From Cyclina sinensis (taxonomy: Eukaryota > Mollusca > Bivalvia > Venerida > Veneridae), in the NCBI GenBank assembly GCA_012932295.1, contig JAAONU010000001.1, positions 40,782,780 to 40,846,779 on the forward strand: a DNA stretch of 64,000 nt, in the 5' to 3' direction. Shown here piece by piece: positions 11,901 to 22,620 of this stretch (position 1 is the stretch's first letter; each line of letters begins with the position of its first letter). Position numbers and translations under genes: made by a program. Under the pieces are notes generated by a model. That model ran no database searches and had not been told where the DNA came from. It worked only from the letters and a program-made list of their open reading frames with translations.

Positions 11901-14900
11901 ATTTCTTTGACCTTAACCTCTAAATGACTTTGACCTATGACATTTTCATCTTTTATGATACTTTGTACATGGATAGAGGATCATATGGAGATTATGCTTG
12001 TCTCAGACAAATTCTTTAGTCAATTTCCACATATGGGTTGGAGTTAGGGAGATGGACATTGCACCAGTAGGGGACTGTTGCTTTGTCTGTGACAAGCTCT
12101 TGTTCTTCAAATTATACAAGACTGTCACAGAAATTGAATTAATACTATTCCCAGTATGTGCAGCTCCCAACTCACAGAGGTTGTTCTACACTTGACCTTG
12201 TCTACATACAGAATAATATTCTTCAGATTATCCTGCCTGTCAACCTACTTCTTAGACCACAGCATTGTTGCCCTACAGTTTGATACCTAAAAAATTTTCC
12301 TTCTTCTTAGTGAGTTTAATGCTGTTCCAATGGTCAAATTGCAGACTCAGTTTGATTGAGCATGTTCATGGACAGTAATGGAAAATGCAAGTTACTGTCC
12401 AGGCCCGTTAGCACCAGCTTAAGCAGAATTCAACATTTAAGTATGGAAATGGTGAAATTTTGTTTCAACAATTGCTTAAAATTGTTCGCTATTTAGATGA
12501 CAATGGACATTTTATAAACAGCCTGACTTACAGAACATATAACTTAGGAACTTAGTACAAATTAGACATGAAAACACCTGTTTACCATCTGCAAACTCCA
12601 AGACTGTCCAACTATGCATACAGAATTGTGAAGGATAATATTCAGCCATTGGTCACAGTGTTGGAGACAGCATTTTGAGTCTTCACACCACAACAGGTTT
12701 CTTATAGTTGTCATTTTGTTAAACTAATCTTATTAATGATTCAGGGTGTATGACTATCTCGTGGCCATATTGCTAGCTATATGAGTAGCTAGGTTGAGTG
12801 GGGGCATCTGTGTCCTGCGGACACATTTCTAGTTTCCATATGACTCTTGTGTCATTTGCCTGACACATTAAACTTCAGTATAAATCTGCAGCCATAAGAT
12901 ATATAAATTGAAAAAAAGGGTATATTCTCCTACTTTATAAATACATTTTATTCAAAGCTAAAAATACATTACTGGTGGCCTCTGATTCTGTTATATGCCT
13001 AGTGCAAATATTTACACTGTATGTGAATAAATTTAAAGCAAATGGCATTGTCGGTGGTGTCAGTGTCCAGTACTTTCTTTCAGCTGTCAAGGTACATTAT
13101 TGTTAGTAAATGGTATAAGATTGAAAGAAATTATCGGATTGGTTTAATGTTGTGTAATTATCTACAGATACAGAATGCAGATTAGCCATACAAGGCCAGT
13201 ATATACCCTCGGGTTACACCAGATAGAGATCTGAGTGTCATGTATGCTATATATTTTATTGACAAGATATTGAATTAATTTAAAAACAATAAACCTAATC
13301 AAAGGGTATAAAATATGTAGGAGAAGTAGACAAAACAGAATTATGTAAACAATGATCAGTCTATAACCTCATAATATGTTTACTATAAAGTTCTACGAAA
13401 TAAATGAATGACAAAATGTCTATAATTAACCTGAACTGAGTGCAATATTGTTTTAGCACAAATTTATTCAGAACTCATTTTTGCCTAAGTCAGTTAAAAC
13501 AAAAGTCTATACAGACTACAGTTACTTCTGTTTCACAAAAATCTACTAACAGATTATTAATTGGTCACCTTTTAAGTTTTAGTTCTGTTGAAAATTAGAG
13601 AGCAGTATCTAATTGAAATTGTCTTATGAAAATAGTGAAAGTTATATGGCAGAAATTTCATAGAATTCATAGATTAAGTGACCTAAGTTACCATCACATA
13701 TGTTAAAATTTTACCATCACATATTTTAAAATGTTACCATCACATAGGTTAAAATTTTCTTCTGTATGACAGTGTATGTAATTTTGTCTTTCATTCAGTT
13801 TGTCATTTTGAACACATTCTGTTTGCAATACAAGTATACTTAGTATATAGTTTATTTTTTATGTAAGAATGTGCTCTTAGCAAAAACGAAGTTGATGTTA
13901 TCTGAGTTTTTTTTTTAAACTGTAAAAAGCAGTTGGTTACCTGCATTTCAGTTTTATTATTTATTGCAGTTTTCCTTATGTTAATGATGGCATGTTTTGT
14001 CCATCCATTTGATGAAAGAAGTTTGTTCTGCCTATCCTTAAAAATTATGCCTTTGTGTTTTTTTTAATGCATCATTATAATAATGAAGTTTAACTTGCTT
14101 TACCTTTTACTGATATTCCAGCATCCCTCTCCGATGTGAAAGTGCGTGTGACTTGTGGTCCCAGGAGTGTTGAGACTGCCCCTAGATGTCCAGCTTTACC
14201 AATCAGCCAGTCTGGCTTGTTTGATAATGTAGAAGATGTACCAGACAGGAAAAATGCTAAACCAAGTAAGTTCTCAGGAGTCAAACTTTATACAAGCTCT
14301 GTAACATTGCATTTAGTCGGGACAGAATTGTCTGATGTGAAATTCAAGGAATTTATATAAAGTGTTCTTGAACTAATTCTTAAAATATCAGGTTTATAAG
14401 GCCAAGTGAAAGATATACAAGAAAACTTTTTATTCTAATTTCTCTTTTGACATTCTATTAGATGGTGTAGGAAGCATTCAGGAAGCTAAAATTTTGTCTG
14501 CCTGTGTTCAAACAGAATTCATTTTTCGAAAGAAAAAGCTAATTTAATGAAAGACTGTTTAAGATCATCTTTAAAAGACAAATAAACAGTTAGAAGGCTT
14601 TTTATTGCCACGTATAATTCATTTTCTGACATTAATTCGGTTAAAATGAACAAACGGCCTTCTCTCTGCCAGGTAATTGATGGAAATAACATGTCTCAGG
14701 AAAATGAAAAAAAAATGAATAGATGCTTGATAATGTTTCTTTATCAAATGCCTGCCTCAATGAAGATTTTTATTATAGCAGAATGAAATTGAAAACAGCT
14801 CTGTTAGGTTTGTAGAAGTGGGACATTGTGTACCAACAAAAAATGTAGACTATTGATAAGACACTCAGAAAACTTGTATCATGATTACTATAACATATGA

Positions 14901-17900
14901 AATATAATGGAATATTAAGTCTGTGGCTGTGCTATAATGTTTATAATGGCTGAGTTTGAAAAGTGAATTTTTTTTCTTTTTCTTGAGTGTCAGAAAAAAT
15001 CGTGTAGTTTTTTAAAGAGTGAACCATCAACATTTATATTGTGAGGCATATGTTAAGATCTTCAGATAGTATTTTCAATTTTTGAGAGAAAAAAAAATGA
15101 TAATGTTCTTTTGTAAATGATACCAATACAAGTCCTGGTCATCCTTCACATCAGTCAAGCCTGGTATAGGTATAAACTGCAATGTTCTTCCAACTTTTGG
15201 TGCCTTATAATTCACAACTTATGTTGATTTATACATAAAATCCTCAAGAAATAAGTGGATGCCAAGTTCTGTCCTAAAAGGCTTGGTCCTTGTCCTTATG
15301 TCTGTCCAATTTGAAAATTTTGCAAACTTACTTTCTGTCAGTTTGCAAAATACAGATATGACATTGCAGATATCATTAGTTTTCTTTCTTAGCAATATTG
15401 ATTGAAGTCTTGGATGATAGCTTGAAACCAAAAGAAGCAGAAAGCAAGAAGATGGCAAGAAGAACTTCTTTTGTTACAGACTTATTACCCTTTTCAAATT
15501 GTGTATCCATCCATATGCATTCACAATATTGACTGGTTATTCTAAAGACAGTTTGATAGCAGAAAGAAAAAAAGTGTGGTTTGCTACATTGGTTTTTCAT
15601 TAGAGTTATGTCTTGCTCTGCCTTTGTTGTATATACTAGAGATAGTTCTGTATTTTTGTCAGGGGATGATGGTCACCTGCAAGTACTTATTTATAAAATG
15701 TGAGAATAGTTCACCACATCTAGGCGTTCATTATTTTTGTTTATCAAATTATTGATCTGTGAAGTGGCTTCATGTTAACTTCACAAAATTGAACCTAGTA
15801 CTTGAAATTATTAAAACACTTTAAATGTTGCTATGAAAAGTTTGTCTGAACACCTTTTTGACAAAACTTGCAATTTCATGAGGACTACATGTATCAACTT
15901 GAAAATTAAAACCACTCTCTACACACATACCATTTCATGAAAGGTACTGTTGTATGTCTGTTACAGCAATAATTCACCTTGACCCTGATGTTCTAGATCC
16001 TGATGTCACAAAGCCCGATGAAGAAGAACCCAGAGAAAAACAAAATCCAGGTGAGTTCTACTGTCAGGTGTGAGAAAAGAATTCCGAAAACAAGGTTTTG
16101 ACATATTTTTTTTTTGCCATATGATTACATGATTATGTACATACTGACTTAGCTTTTATGCGATATTTGTACTTGTTCATGTACATGATTTGATCACTGA
16201 TCAGCATTTGTTCAGAGTCAGTATACTTCATTTAATATCTCCTTGGAAAATGTTATTGCTTGCTTCACTTCATAAAAAATTAAAAGGAATGACACTATCA
16301 AGTTCGATCAGGAAGGTTAATATTTTAAAATAAGGCCCTAGTGTTGGTCACGTCTTCATTTCCAGCTTGAAATTCTAGTGCAGATTATTTTAGGTTTTCA
16401 AGCAGAGCCTAGGGTAACATTTCCCTCTGATATTTCTACAACAGTTACTTTAAGTTATGTAGCCAGATACATTAGAATTGTATATGATGTTTCATACTGT
16501 TTGATATGATATTCTAGATATGAAATAAGTCTTGTGATTGCCATAATCTTCCATTATACAATGCTGTGAAGCAGGTAATGAAAATGATGTTTTGGTTTTT
16601 ACAGACTGTAAGGATTCTATTAAAGAGTGTTTATGACAAACATCAGAAAATCCAAACCAATAGATGCATATGATTTCAAGAAGATTGCATTTGTCAGTGT
16701 CGAATGTAAAACCTTAAATCTTGGAATCTTTGGTTATATCATCATTGATTTCTGAGTACTCTGCGAGTTCAGGATTCTGTAAATGCATAAAGCATGTTAA
16801 TATTTCATGATAGATTTACAGCAGTTGTCTCTGTCAATAGAGACTAAATGATCATTAATTGATATATTGAATGTTGCAGTTCTTTGCTCTTGATGGAGAA
16901 TTTCTGCATAGAAAAATGGTTTTATCTAGAAGAAGAAGCCTGCTCAAATATAAAACAAACTAAAAAGTAATCCTGAATTAAAAACAGGAGATGTTTATTT
17001 TGAAGGGATACCATTGAAAGTTTAAAGGAAGGGCCTGTCTGAAAATGAAGTCTTTATGCATAAACCTTTTCACAAGCTGGACAGTCCATTGCAGATTTAT
17101 TCTCCCTTTGTATTACAGTCATTATTGCATAGGAGTTTATGGTACAAAGTTTGTACTACAAACTGTTTCCTTTACAAGATGTCTCAATGAAATTGTTAAC
17201 TAAATGATCCCTATGCATAAATATGGATAATATATATAAAGCATGTATTAGTTTTATTTTCACTGCATTTTAATTGACAGTACAGTCAACCAGGATTGAA
17301 TGAATTGCAGTTAAACAGAATTAAGGTGACCTATGAAAACATTCTATGAACACTTTATTACTTTTTGCTGGAAGTGAAGGGTTTGATACAAGAAAAGATT
17401 TGATAGAAAAAGAAATACACACATTTAAAGAATTCCTTTACAGTTTTATTAGAAATGTTCAAATTGATGAGGTAAATGATCATGTGACAAGATCATGTGA
17501 CAAGATAAGAAGACATTAGTTAAAGGCTGAATAGATAATGTCATGGTATTTATTCAAAAGAATGCTTTTCTCTTTGTGTTGAGCAAAAATCTGATTCAAA
17601 TAATGTTGAGTGATGCAGACGGCAACATCCTTTATCTGAACATGATGCATTATTAATTTCAGCTATCGCAGCAGTGATTGGTGGGATTGTTGCTGGTATT
17701 GTGGTTCTTATACTGTTACTGGTTGTTGTCTGTCTTGTTATCAGAAGAAAGTAAGTAAATCTCTGCTCCGTCTCTTTTTGACAGTTTTATGAATATTATT
17801 GGTAAGATAGTAATACTACCTTGCAACATTTCTTGTTTTTTGTAGCAGATACCCTGTTCATACAAAACTCTGGTCTTACATTTGCTTAAAGGCAAAGAGC

Positions 17901-20900
17901 AGTAAAAGCTTGCTCATTCTGTTCTGATTTTTAGCTCACCTGATCACATGGTGTTTAGAATTTGTGATCAGTCTATGACTGTCCTCTGTCTTCAACATTT
18001 TAGTTTGTGAACTCACTAAATGACAAATATTATATTTGTCCTTTGTGTTACTTGCTCAGAATTTTGCCCAGATGATCACTTGGCAGTTTGACAACATATT
18101 GTGGGCAACAGTTCAAATCAAAGGAAAACCATGTTTACACTTGAAACAATTGTGACCCAGTCTGCATGAAACGTGCTCAGAATATTTATCTTAATGATCT
18201 CTTGGTTGTGTTTGAAACTTGATCATATCAGGTCAGAACCTGGTTTACTAGCTTAAGTCCCATGAAAACTTGATCATATTAGGTCAGAACCTAGTTTACT
18301 AGCTTAAGTTAAGCCTCATGGAAAACACCAGGTCACCAGATCAGATCAATGGAAAATGTTGTTAGCATTATACAGATCACAGTTTTCATGAAACTTGGTG
18401 AGAATATTGTTTTGATCACCTGTAGTATGAGTTTCAAACTTGTCATGTAGGCCTAATGACAGGATCACCAGCTCAGATCAGTGGAAGACCATGTGAACAC
18501 ATGAGAGGTCAAATTTTAACCCTGTATTTGCTAAAGCAAATCAGGTCAGAATGTTCTTTAAGATGATCTTCGAGATTGAGACTGGGTCACATGGGGTCAA
18601 AAACTAGGTCACCAACAGAAAAAGCGAGCTTGTGAACTCTAAGAATAATTGTTTTGATAATATCTGTTACATCGAATTAGGAACTAGATCAACAGACTAC
18701 AGTAACTTACCTCAATTTAATAGGTTATATTTGATAAAAATATTTTCAATAAGAACAGTGGTACTAAGGTATGTGATGTAGGGTCATCATAGCTCTCTAG
18801 TTCTACAAAGAGGTCTAATGAGGGCAATGTGTTGGTTGTGTAAAGTATACTGTGATATAGAAATATTTTACATCAGTTTTGTTTGTTTCTCTTAACTCTA
18901 AAGACATGCAATTTTCTGCGTGGTAAGATAATTGTGAAGTTAGTAGCTTTATATACCAGTCAGTTGATTTATATTCAAAGACTACACACATTGAATCCCC
19001 AGTGTTGCAAAAATGGACAGATATCTTAAGATGTTGTGATGCACCAAAAGCTCTGAAGATAAAATATACTTATTGTCAAAACAGTCGTACTGCATGTCTG
19101 CCAAAAAAATAAATAATGTGTATATAATTGTATTCTTTTAGTCTTGCTTCATTGATCAGGCTTTTGTCTCTAAGCAACATACTCTATAGAACAGTTCCTG
19201 TATTGGTAAAATCACCTTTGTATGTTGTGTTTTAGAAAAAAAAAAAAAAGAAAAAAAAACAGTGGACTACTTCTCATAAAATTGTTGGTATGTTTTATCA
19301 TTTCAGAAGAAATCCATATAAGTTTTATTGATATCCAAGTTGGTAGGTGTGTAAAAGACCTTGAGATGCAAATGCATGAGTGATGATTTGTTAAATTGAA
19401 TCAGTGTTAACCCTTTACTCCATATATACGCATTTTTACGCATGTGCGACCAGTGTAGATCCAGATCAGCTGGCACATCCGTGCCGTCTGATCAGGATCT
19501 GCACTGGTCGCTTTGTGGTCAGAAATAGCCTAATGTATCAAAAGGCGAACATTGTAGATCCTGATCAGACGGCACGGATGTGCCGGCTGAACTGGATCTG
19601 CACTGTTCGCCCAAGCCATAAAGGTGTAAATATGGAGGAAAGGGTTAATAATGTGTTTAACTGACTAAGTTCTCTTTAGTCCAGCAGTAACTGAATGAAA
19701 AAAATGAATAAAAAGTTTGGGGTATGCATTCTTGCAAGAGGGCATGTGCATGACTGGTTCTATTTACGTTCAGTTGTGGAAGATTTGTTTTCCATGATAT
19801 TTGTTTGCGACTGACTGAGGTGTGTCTTTAAGTTATCTGATCGAAGGTATAAGAGCAAAGTTGGTTAGGGTCACTTTGTCACTTAGGCAATGATATTTTG
19901 ATTATAAGTTGAGAACTGGTTCCCTAGACATTTCACATAGTTTACTTTGCAAGCAAGGAATGAGCATGATATTCTTAAGTTTTACAGACTGATTTTACAG
20001 TCCTTGTAGTAAGTTAACTAACCAGGTTCAGTTTTGTATTTAATTAAGTATAAGAGTTGCATGAGCATGGTCTGTTCAGTATACAGGTCGTAATGGTGTA
20101 TTGCAGAACTTCAGTTTTGTTTTCACAGTACAACTGACATATTAACCTGCCTGGGTAGAAAGATTGGCCTATTGATGTAGGTTTCATGGCTTGACTAAGT
20201 GCCTTAATACTCTGTTGTTAATATGTATTGGTCTTGAATCATTTACTTACTACCAAGGGTATAATTTTTGAAAACTTCAGACCTCTTGATGAATAGAAGA
20301 ATTGTAAACTGACTGTGCTTTACCATTTTGTGGAAATATGGTAAAATTACATGTATGGCATTTGATGGGTCATTATAACTTGGTTTTCATTGATAAATGG
20401 ATAAATGATACAATTTTGGCTTTGTTTCCAGTGTGCATCAGCTACAATATTACAGATGTCATGACCACAGTGATCTCTCAGTCATTCATACAAATTAAAA
20501 AGAATGTATTAGGCAGATATTTTCAGATAATTTCTTTCACATTGTGTTTTATGATGGAGGTAAGAAACAAGTCTCAGAGATGATAGTATTTGGAGCTCTT
20601 TTATCCTGATAGAAATAATTTGATTATATTTTCAGAAAAAGAAATAATTTGATTATATTTTCAGAAAAAGGAACAAAGAATTACAAAGTTTGCCGAGTGC
20701 CAAAGAATGTCATCCATATGGGGAGGAAGCTCACCAAGTGAACTTCTACGAACCAATCAACGACAAGTCAACCGTCTCCACACCCGAGCCAGGAAAACAT
20801 GTGATATACCACCAGCCATGGGGGAACCAGCCTGGGGTCAATGTTCAGAACCGTGCCAAACCTGCTGATCTTGCCTATGCTACTAGTGAGGAGATTAAAG

Positions 20901-21595
20901 TTCTAATAGAGAAAATGGAACAAGATAGACGTGTTATAACTGATGGTTCAGAGGATCATTATTCTGAGCCGGACCCTACTTACTACAGACATATTAGTAC
21001 ATTTTCATTCAAACCACATCGTACTGATAATCCAGATGGGGTGGGTGCTACTGAAAAAAGTCGAAAAGAAAGTGAAACTGAATCTGTGGCATCGGAAAAT
21101 TGTGGTACTGAAAAACTGGAATCAGAAGATTCAAAAGTGGAGGCTGATAGAGGTCTCGATTCTGACACAGAGTGTCAAAGGGCGGACTCTGAGACCGTGT
21201 CTGGAACATATGATGGGTACGAGTCTCCTAGAGTCAGTAGTTTCCAGCCATCAGATGCCACTGAGTCAGTCAGGACAAGTGTGAGGTCAGATGTCCCATC
21301 AGAATTTCCGAATTACGTCTATCGGCCTGAAGCTGTTATATTGGAAGACAGCCACTCAGATTTGGACGTTCCCGAGGAACATGCCCCACCTGTCTCAGAT
21401 GCAGTAATTAAACAATCAAAACAAGGCATGGAGTTAGAAAATAATGATGGAAAAATAGTTCTTGGTAGTTACAGAGAACCCAAGGGAAGTAATGAGTTGT
21501 TATTCATGGACTCAGAGTCTGACAATGAAAACAAGAGTGATCACCCTTACAGTCCTGTGTATGATGAAATTAAAGATGTACACACAAAATTGTGA
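8583..21595 (+). CDS. Type I transmembrane protein of unrecognised family, five exons, 5' end missing
   Basis: Joined exons 8583-8963, 14122-14265, 15967-16050, 17663-17750 and 20665-21595 give one open frame of about 542 residues ending in TGA. All junctions have AG/GT borders; phases run 1, 1, 1, 1 and 2, which suits shuffled extracellular modules. The ectodomain (about 200 residues) has eight cysteines and mainly beta-strand-like alternation, so a CUB-like or other jelly-roll fold is possible but not established. An acidic Pro-rich stalk follows, then one hydrophobic helix, a basic stop-transfer segment (RRKKRNK) and a roughly 310-residue Ser/Glu/Asp-rich cytoplasmic tail with several tyrosines (for example NFYEPI, YSPVYDEI) and the C-terminus HTKL. 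I infer a plasma-membrane adhesion or receptor role with signalling or scaffold partners. No signal peptide is visible, so at least one upstream exon is missing. Exon structure is confident; function is unknown. Confidence 0.8.
9931..10433 (+). mobile_element. Family B repeat: left end and 162-bp tandem core
   Basis: It begins with the hairpin-prone TTATGCCCCCACTCTGGTGGGG. About three core units of 162 bp follow, containing GTCAAGAAACTTTACAGGAA, GTTGTGCACCTGGGGTTTCC and AGAGTTATGGCCCCTTAC. The matching right end, GTGGGGGCATC..GTGTCC..GGACAC, is found at about 12798-12836, so intervening sequence was inserted into or carried by this element. Confidence 0.75.
10440..12300 (+). pseudogene. Decayed LINE-type endonuclease fragment, split by an insertion
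   Basis: Frames interrupted by stops read LTEANVYENEVQ and QLVGWS near 10465-10510, then VLLGDFN near 10760. After the inserted element they read RLFYTLDLVYIQ and LDHSIVALQFDT (12180-12290). These resemble the LTE, LGDFN and SDH motifs of the exonuclease-endonuclease-phosphatase domain of non-LTR retrotransposons. No reverse transcriptase motif was recognised downstream. Clearly non-functional; the family assignment is tentative. Confidence 0.5.
10790..12104 (+). mobile_element. Family C pearl/Helentron-like element inserted in the LINE fragment
   Basis: The left end is a hairpin, AGTCCCCTACCGGTTTAACC followed by GGAGGGGACT, then a GTCC microsatellite (10840-10875). Core tandem units of about 170 bp follow, containing GTGATAACTCAAAAAGT and TCTAGCACCAAAATTATTAG, and then two diverged units with ACTTCAAACTTGG. 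The right end is AGTAGGGGACT, a small hairpin GCTTTGTC/GACAAGC and CTCTTGTT (12097-12104). It interrupts LINE-like coding remnants between the LGDFN and SDH-like motifs. Confidence 0.65.
12798..12836 (+). mobile_element. Right terminus of family B element
   Basis: GAGTGGGGGCATCTGTGTCC, TGC, GGACACATTTCTAG: a GTGTCC/GGACAC hairpin followed four bases later by CTAG, the classical position of a Helitron 3' end. The same terminus, inverted, is at about 42065-42100. Confidence 0.65.
13690..13756. repeat. 26-bp repeat, three copies
   Basis: GTTACCATCACATATGTTAA and AATTTT repeated three times with single-base differences. Confidence 0.8.
14122..14265 (+). CDS. Gene 1 exon: end of ectodomain and linker
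   Basis: The acceptor is GATATTCCAG and the donor is CCAA|GTAAGT. The phase 1 entry completes an alanine codon. It encodes SDVKVRVTCGPRS, PRCPALPIS and an acidic linker, adding the seventh and eighth ectodomain cysteines. A 48-codon module with phase 1 at both ends. Confidence 0.8.
15967..16050 (+). CDS. Gene 1 exon: acidic proline-rich stalk
   Basis: An 84-base symmetric phase 1 exon between CTGTTACAG and the strong donor CCAG|GTGAGT. The product (TIIHLDPDVLDPDVTKPDEE and onward) is Asp/Glu/Pro-rich and looks like an extended extracellular stalk just outside the membrane. Because its length is a multiple of three and its phases match, it could be skipped without a frameshift. Confidence 0.75.
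17663..17750 (+). CDS. Gene 1 exon: transmembrane helix
   Basis: The acceptor is TTAATTTCAG and the donor is GAAA|GTAAGT. It encodes a hydrophobic stretch of about 24 residues (AVIGGIVAGIVVLILLLVVV then CLVI) followed by RRK, a classic single-pass segment with a cytoplasmic basic anchor. The small-residue pattern GGIVAG could support helix packing. It leaves in phase 2, which matches the next exon. Confidence 0.85.
17934..18806 (+). mobile_element. Family A repeat, diverged full-length-like copy
   Basis: It begins TTTAGCTCACCTGATCAC and ends near GGGTCATCATAGCTCTCTAG, a decayed form of AGGGCCATCATGGCCCTCTTG. The inner part has repeated GATCATATCAGGTCAGAACC and AGGTCACCAGATCAGATCAA motifs. 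No coding capacity. Confidence 0.65.
19407..19648. mobile_element. piggyBac-like MITE with two internal palindromes
   Basis: Terminal inverted repeats CCCTTTACTCC and GGAGGAAAGGG are each directly flanked by TTAA, the piggyBac-type target duplication. Inside are two long near-perfect palindromes (19446-19511 and 19544-19610) sharing GATCTGCACTG and GGCAC.TCCGTGCC cores. Related palindromes without clear TTAA ends occur at about 46340-46405 and 49518-49585. No transposase. Confidence 0.7.
20611..20668 (+). repeat. 29-bp tandem duplication of the splice acceptor region
   Basis: Two identical 29-base copies (20611-20639 and 20640-20668), each containing GATTATATTTTCAG. Only the downstream AG keeps the gene 1 frame open. 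Confidence 0.9.
20665..21595 (+). CDS. Gene 1 last exon: cytoplasmic tail
   Basis: A single 931-base exon encodes the whole intracellular domain, beginning KRNKELQSLPSAKE after the split lysine codon and ending DVHTKL then TGA. It is rich in Ser, Glu and Asp and mostly looks disordered. Tyrosines occur in NFYEPI, DPTYYRH, YDGYES, NYVYRPE and YSPVYDEI. The last three residues fit the class I PDZ ligand pattern S/T-x-hydrophobic. The acceptor lies in the second copy of a 29-bp tandem duplication; using the first copy would bring an in-frame TGA. Confidence 0.85.
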
Positions 21596-22620
21596 TTCGT
21601 AAAAGTAATTTTTGTGTTGTGAATTGTTTACAGTTTTAGATATTTAGTTTTATGAGTATATTATTATTAAGGCATATTGCTACTTACAAAAATTTACTGT
21701 TTCAAAAATCTGTTGTGACTTAAAAGCTACATTTGTATTTTTTGCCAGAAGTGTTGTTATACGTCATGTGCAGGGGAGGTAACTGTGAATTTGACCAGTT
21801 TTAAGATTATTTTGTTTTATACAAATATTCATTAATTGTTGTCTATCAAGTATTGTCTGCAGACCGATGCAAGTACTTGTTACACTGTATGAACGTCCCT
21901 GTGCCTACCTCTGTATAGAGGAAATGGCAAACTTGTTGTAATATATGTTGAATGTCATATTAAGTGTGTATTTATGGAATGTTATCCTGAGATTTTTTTG
22001 TAAGCCTGTTATCCAGCTTTTTGGTCATTTCAGTAGTTTTTAGTTGATTGTGTTTGTTACAAAATCAAGTGAGGTTCAGTGAAATTTTTCGCTGTAAAGT
22101 AAAATTAAAAAGCACTTTCACTTTGGGAAAATACAGAAGAGAAAGCTAATTTGATGATTTTTATGTTCAGATGGTATAATGCTGTAACATTTAATGTTTT
22201 TTTGCTTGGTTATGTCTCATAGCTGAATAAGATTTGACAGTAGATGATCATAGAATTTTCCATTAAAGAAGTAAAATGTCATGATAAAAGATTTCTTTTT
22301 TTGTATCATTTTCTACAGAAATTACATGAATGGATAGTTATAGAATAGATTATAAGAGCATCTTTTCTCAAAGTTTGTGAAAGAAGAAAGCATTGACATA
22401 TTGTAATTGTTATGTACGACACTTTCGATTTTTGTTGTTTATGGCTGGACGGAGGTAGAAACGTGCAGTGAATATAAATGTCACAGTTTGATCCATTCTC
22501 TAGATTTCTGCACCAGTTTGTTGATGAAATATGTTTGTATTTTACCTCATCTAGATATTGTTCATAAATAATTTTGTAGTTTTGTTAATAAAGATATTCA
22601 GTTTTTGCATGTATATAGTT
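21596..22620 (+). other. Gene 1 3' untranslated region
   Basis: AT-rich noncoding sequence follows the stop codon for about 1 kb. The first well-placed canonical polyadenylation signal is AATAAA at 22587-22592, followed by a T/GT-rich stretch (GTTTTTGCATGTATATAG). This is the most likely 3' end, though transcript evidence would be needed to exclude longer forms. Confidence 0.55.
22587..22592 (+). terminator. Candidate polyadenylation signal of gene 1
   Basis: AATAAA with a downstream T-rich and TGT-containing element, about 1 kb after the stop codon. Confidence 0.5.

Larger units (their letters stand above)
8964..14121 (+). other. Intron of gene 1
   Basis: A 5.2 kb intron, GTATAC to TTCCAG. 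About 2.9 kb of it (9931-12836) is a stack of inserted elements; the rest is AT-rich unique-looking sequence with a small 26-bp triplicate at 13690-13755. Confidence 0.7.
14266..20610 (+). other. Introns 3' of the 14122 exon in gene 1
   Basis: Apart from the exons at 15967 and 17663 this stretch is noncoding. It contains a family A remnant (17934-18806), a piggyBac-like MITE (19407-19648) and an A-rich tract (19236-19259). Nothing else recognisable is seen. Confidence 0.6.

Noticed and set aside
19404..19664. 86-codon frame with repeated VDPDQ residues
   Set aside because: Translation of the palindromic MITE, not a gene.
20943..21284. Overlapping 113-codon frame and an opposite-strand 61-codon frame in the last exon of gene 1
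   Set aside because: Shadows of the long, spliced, compositionally biased tail frame.
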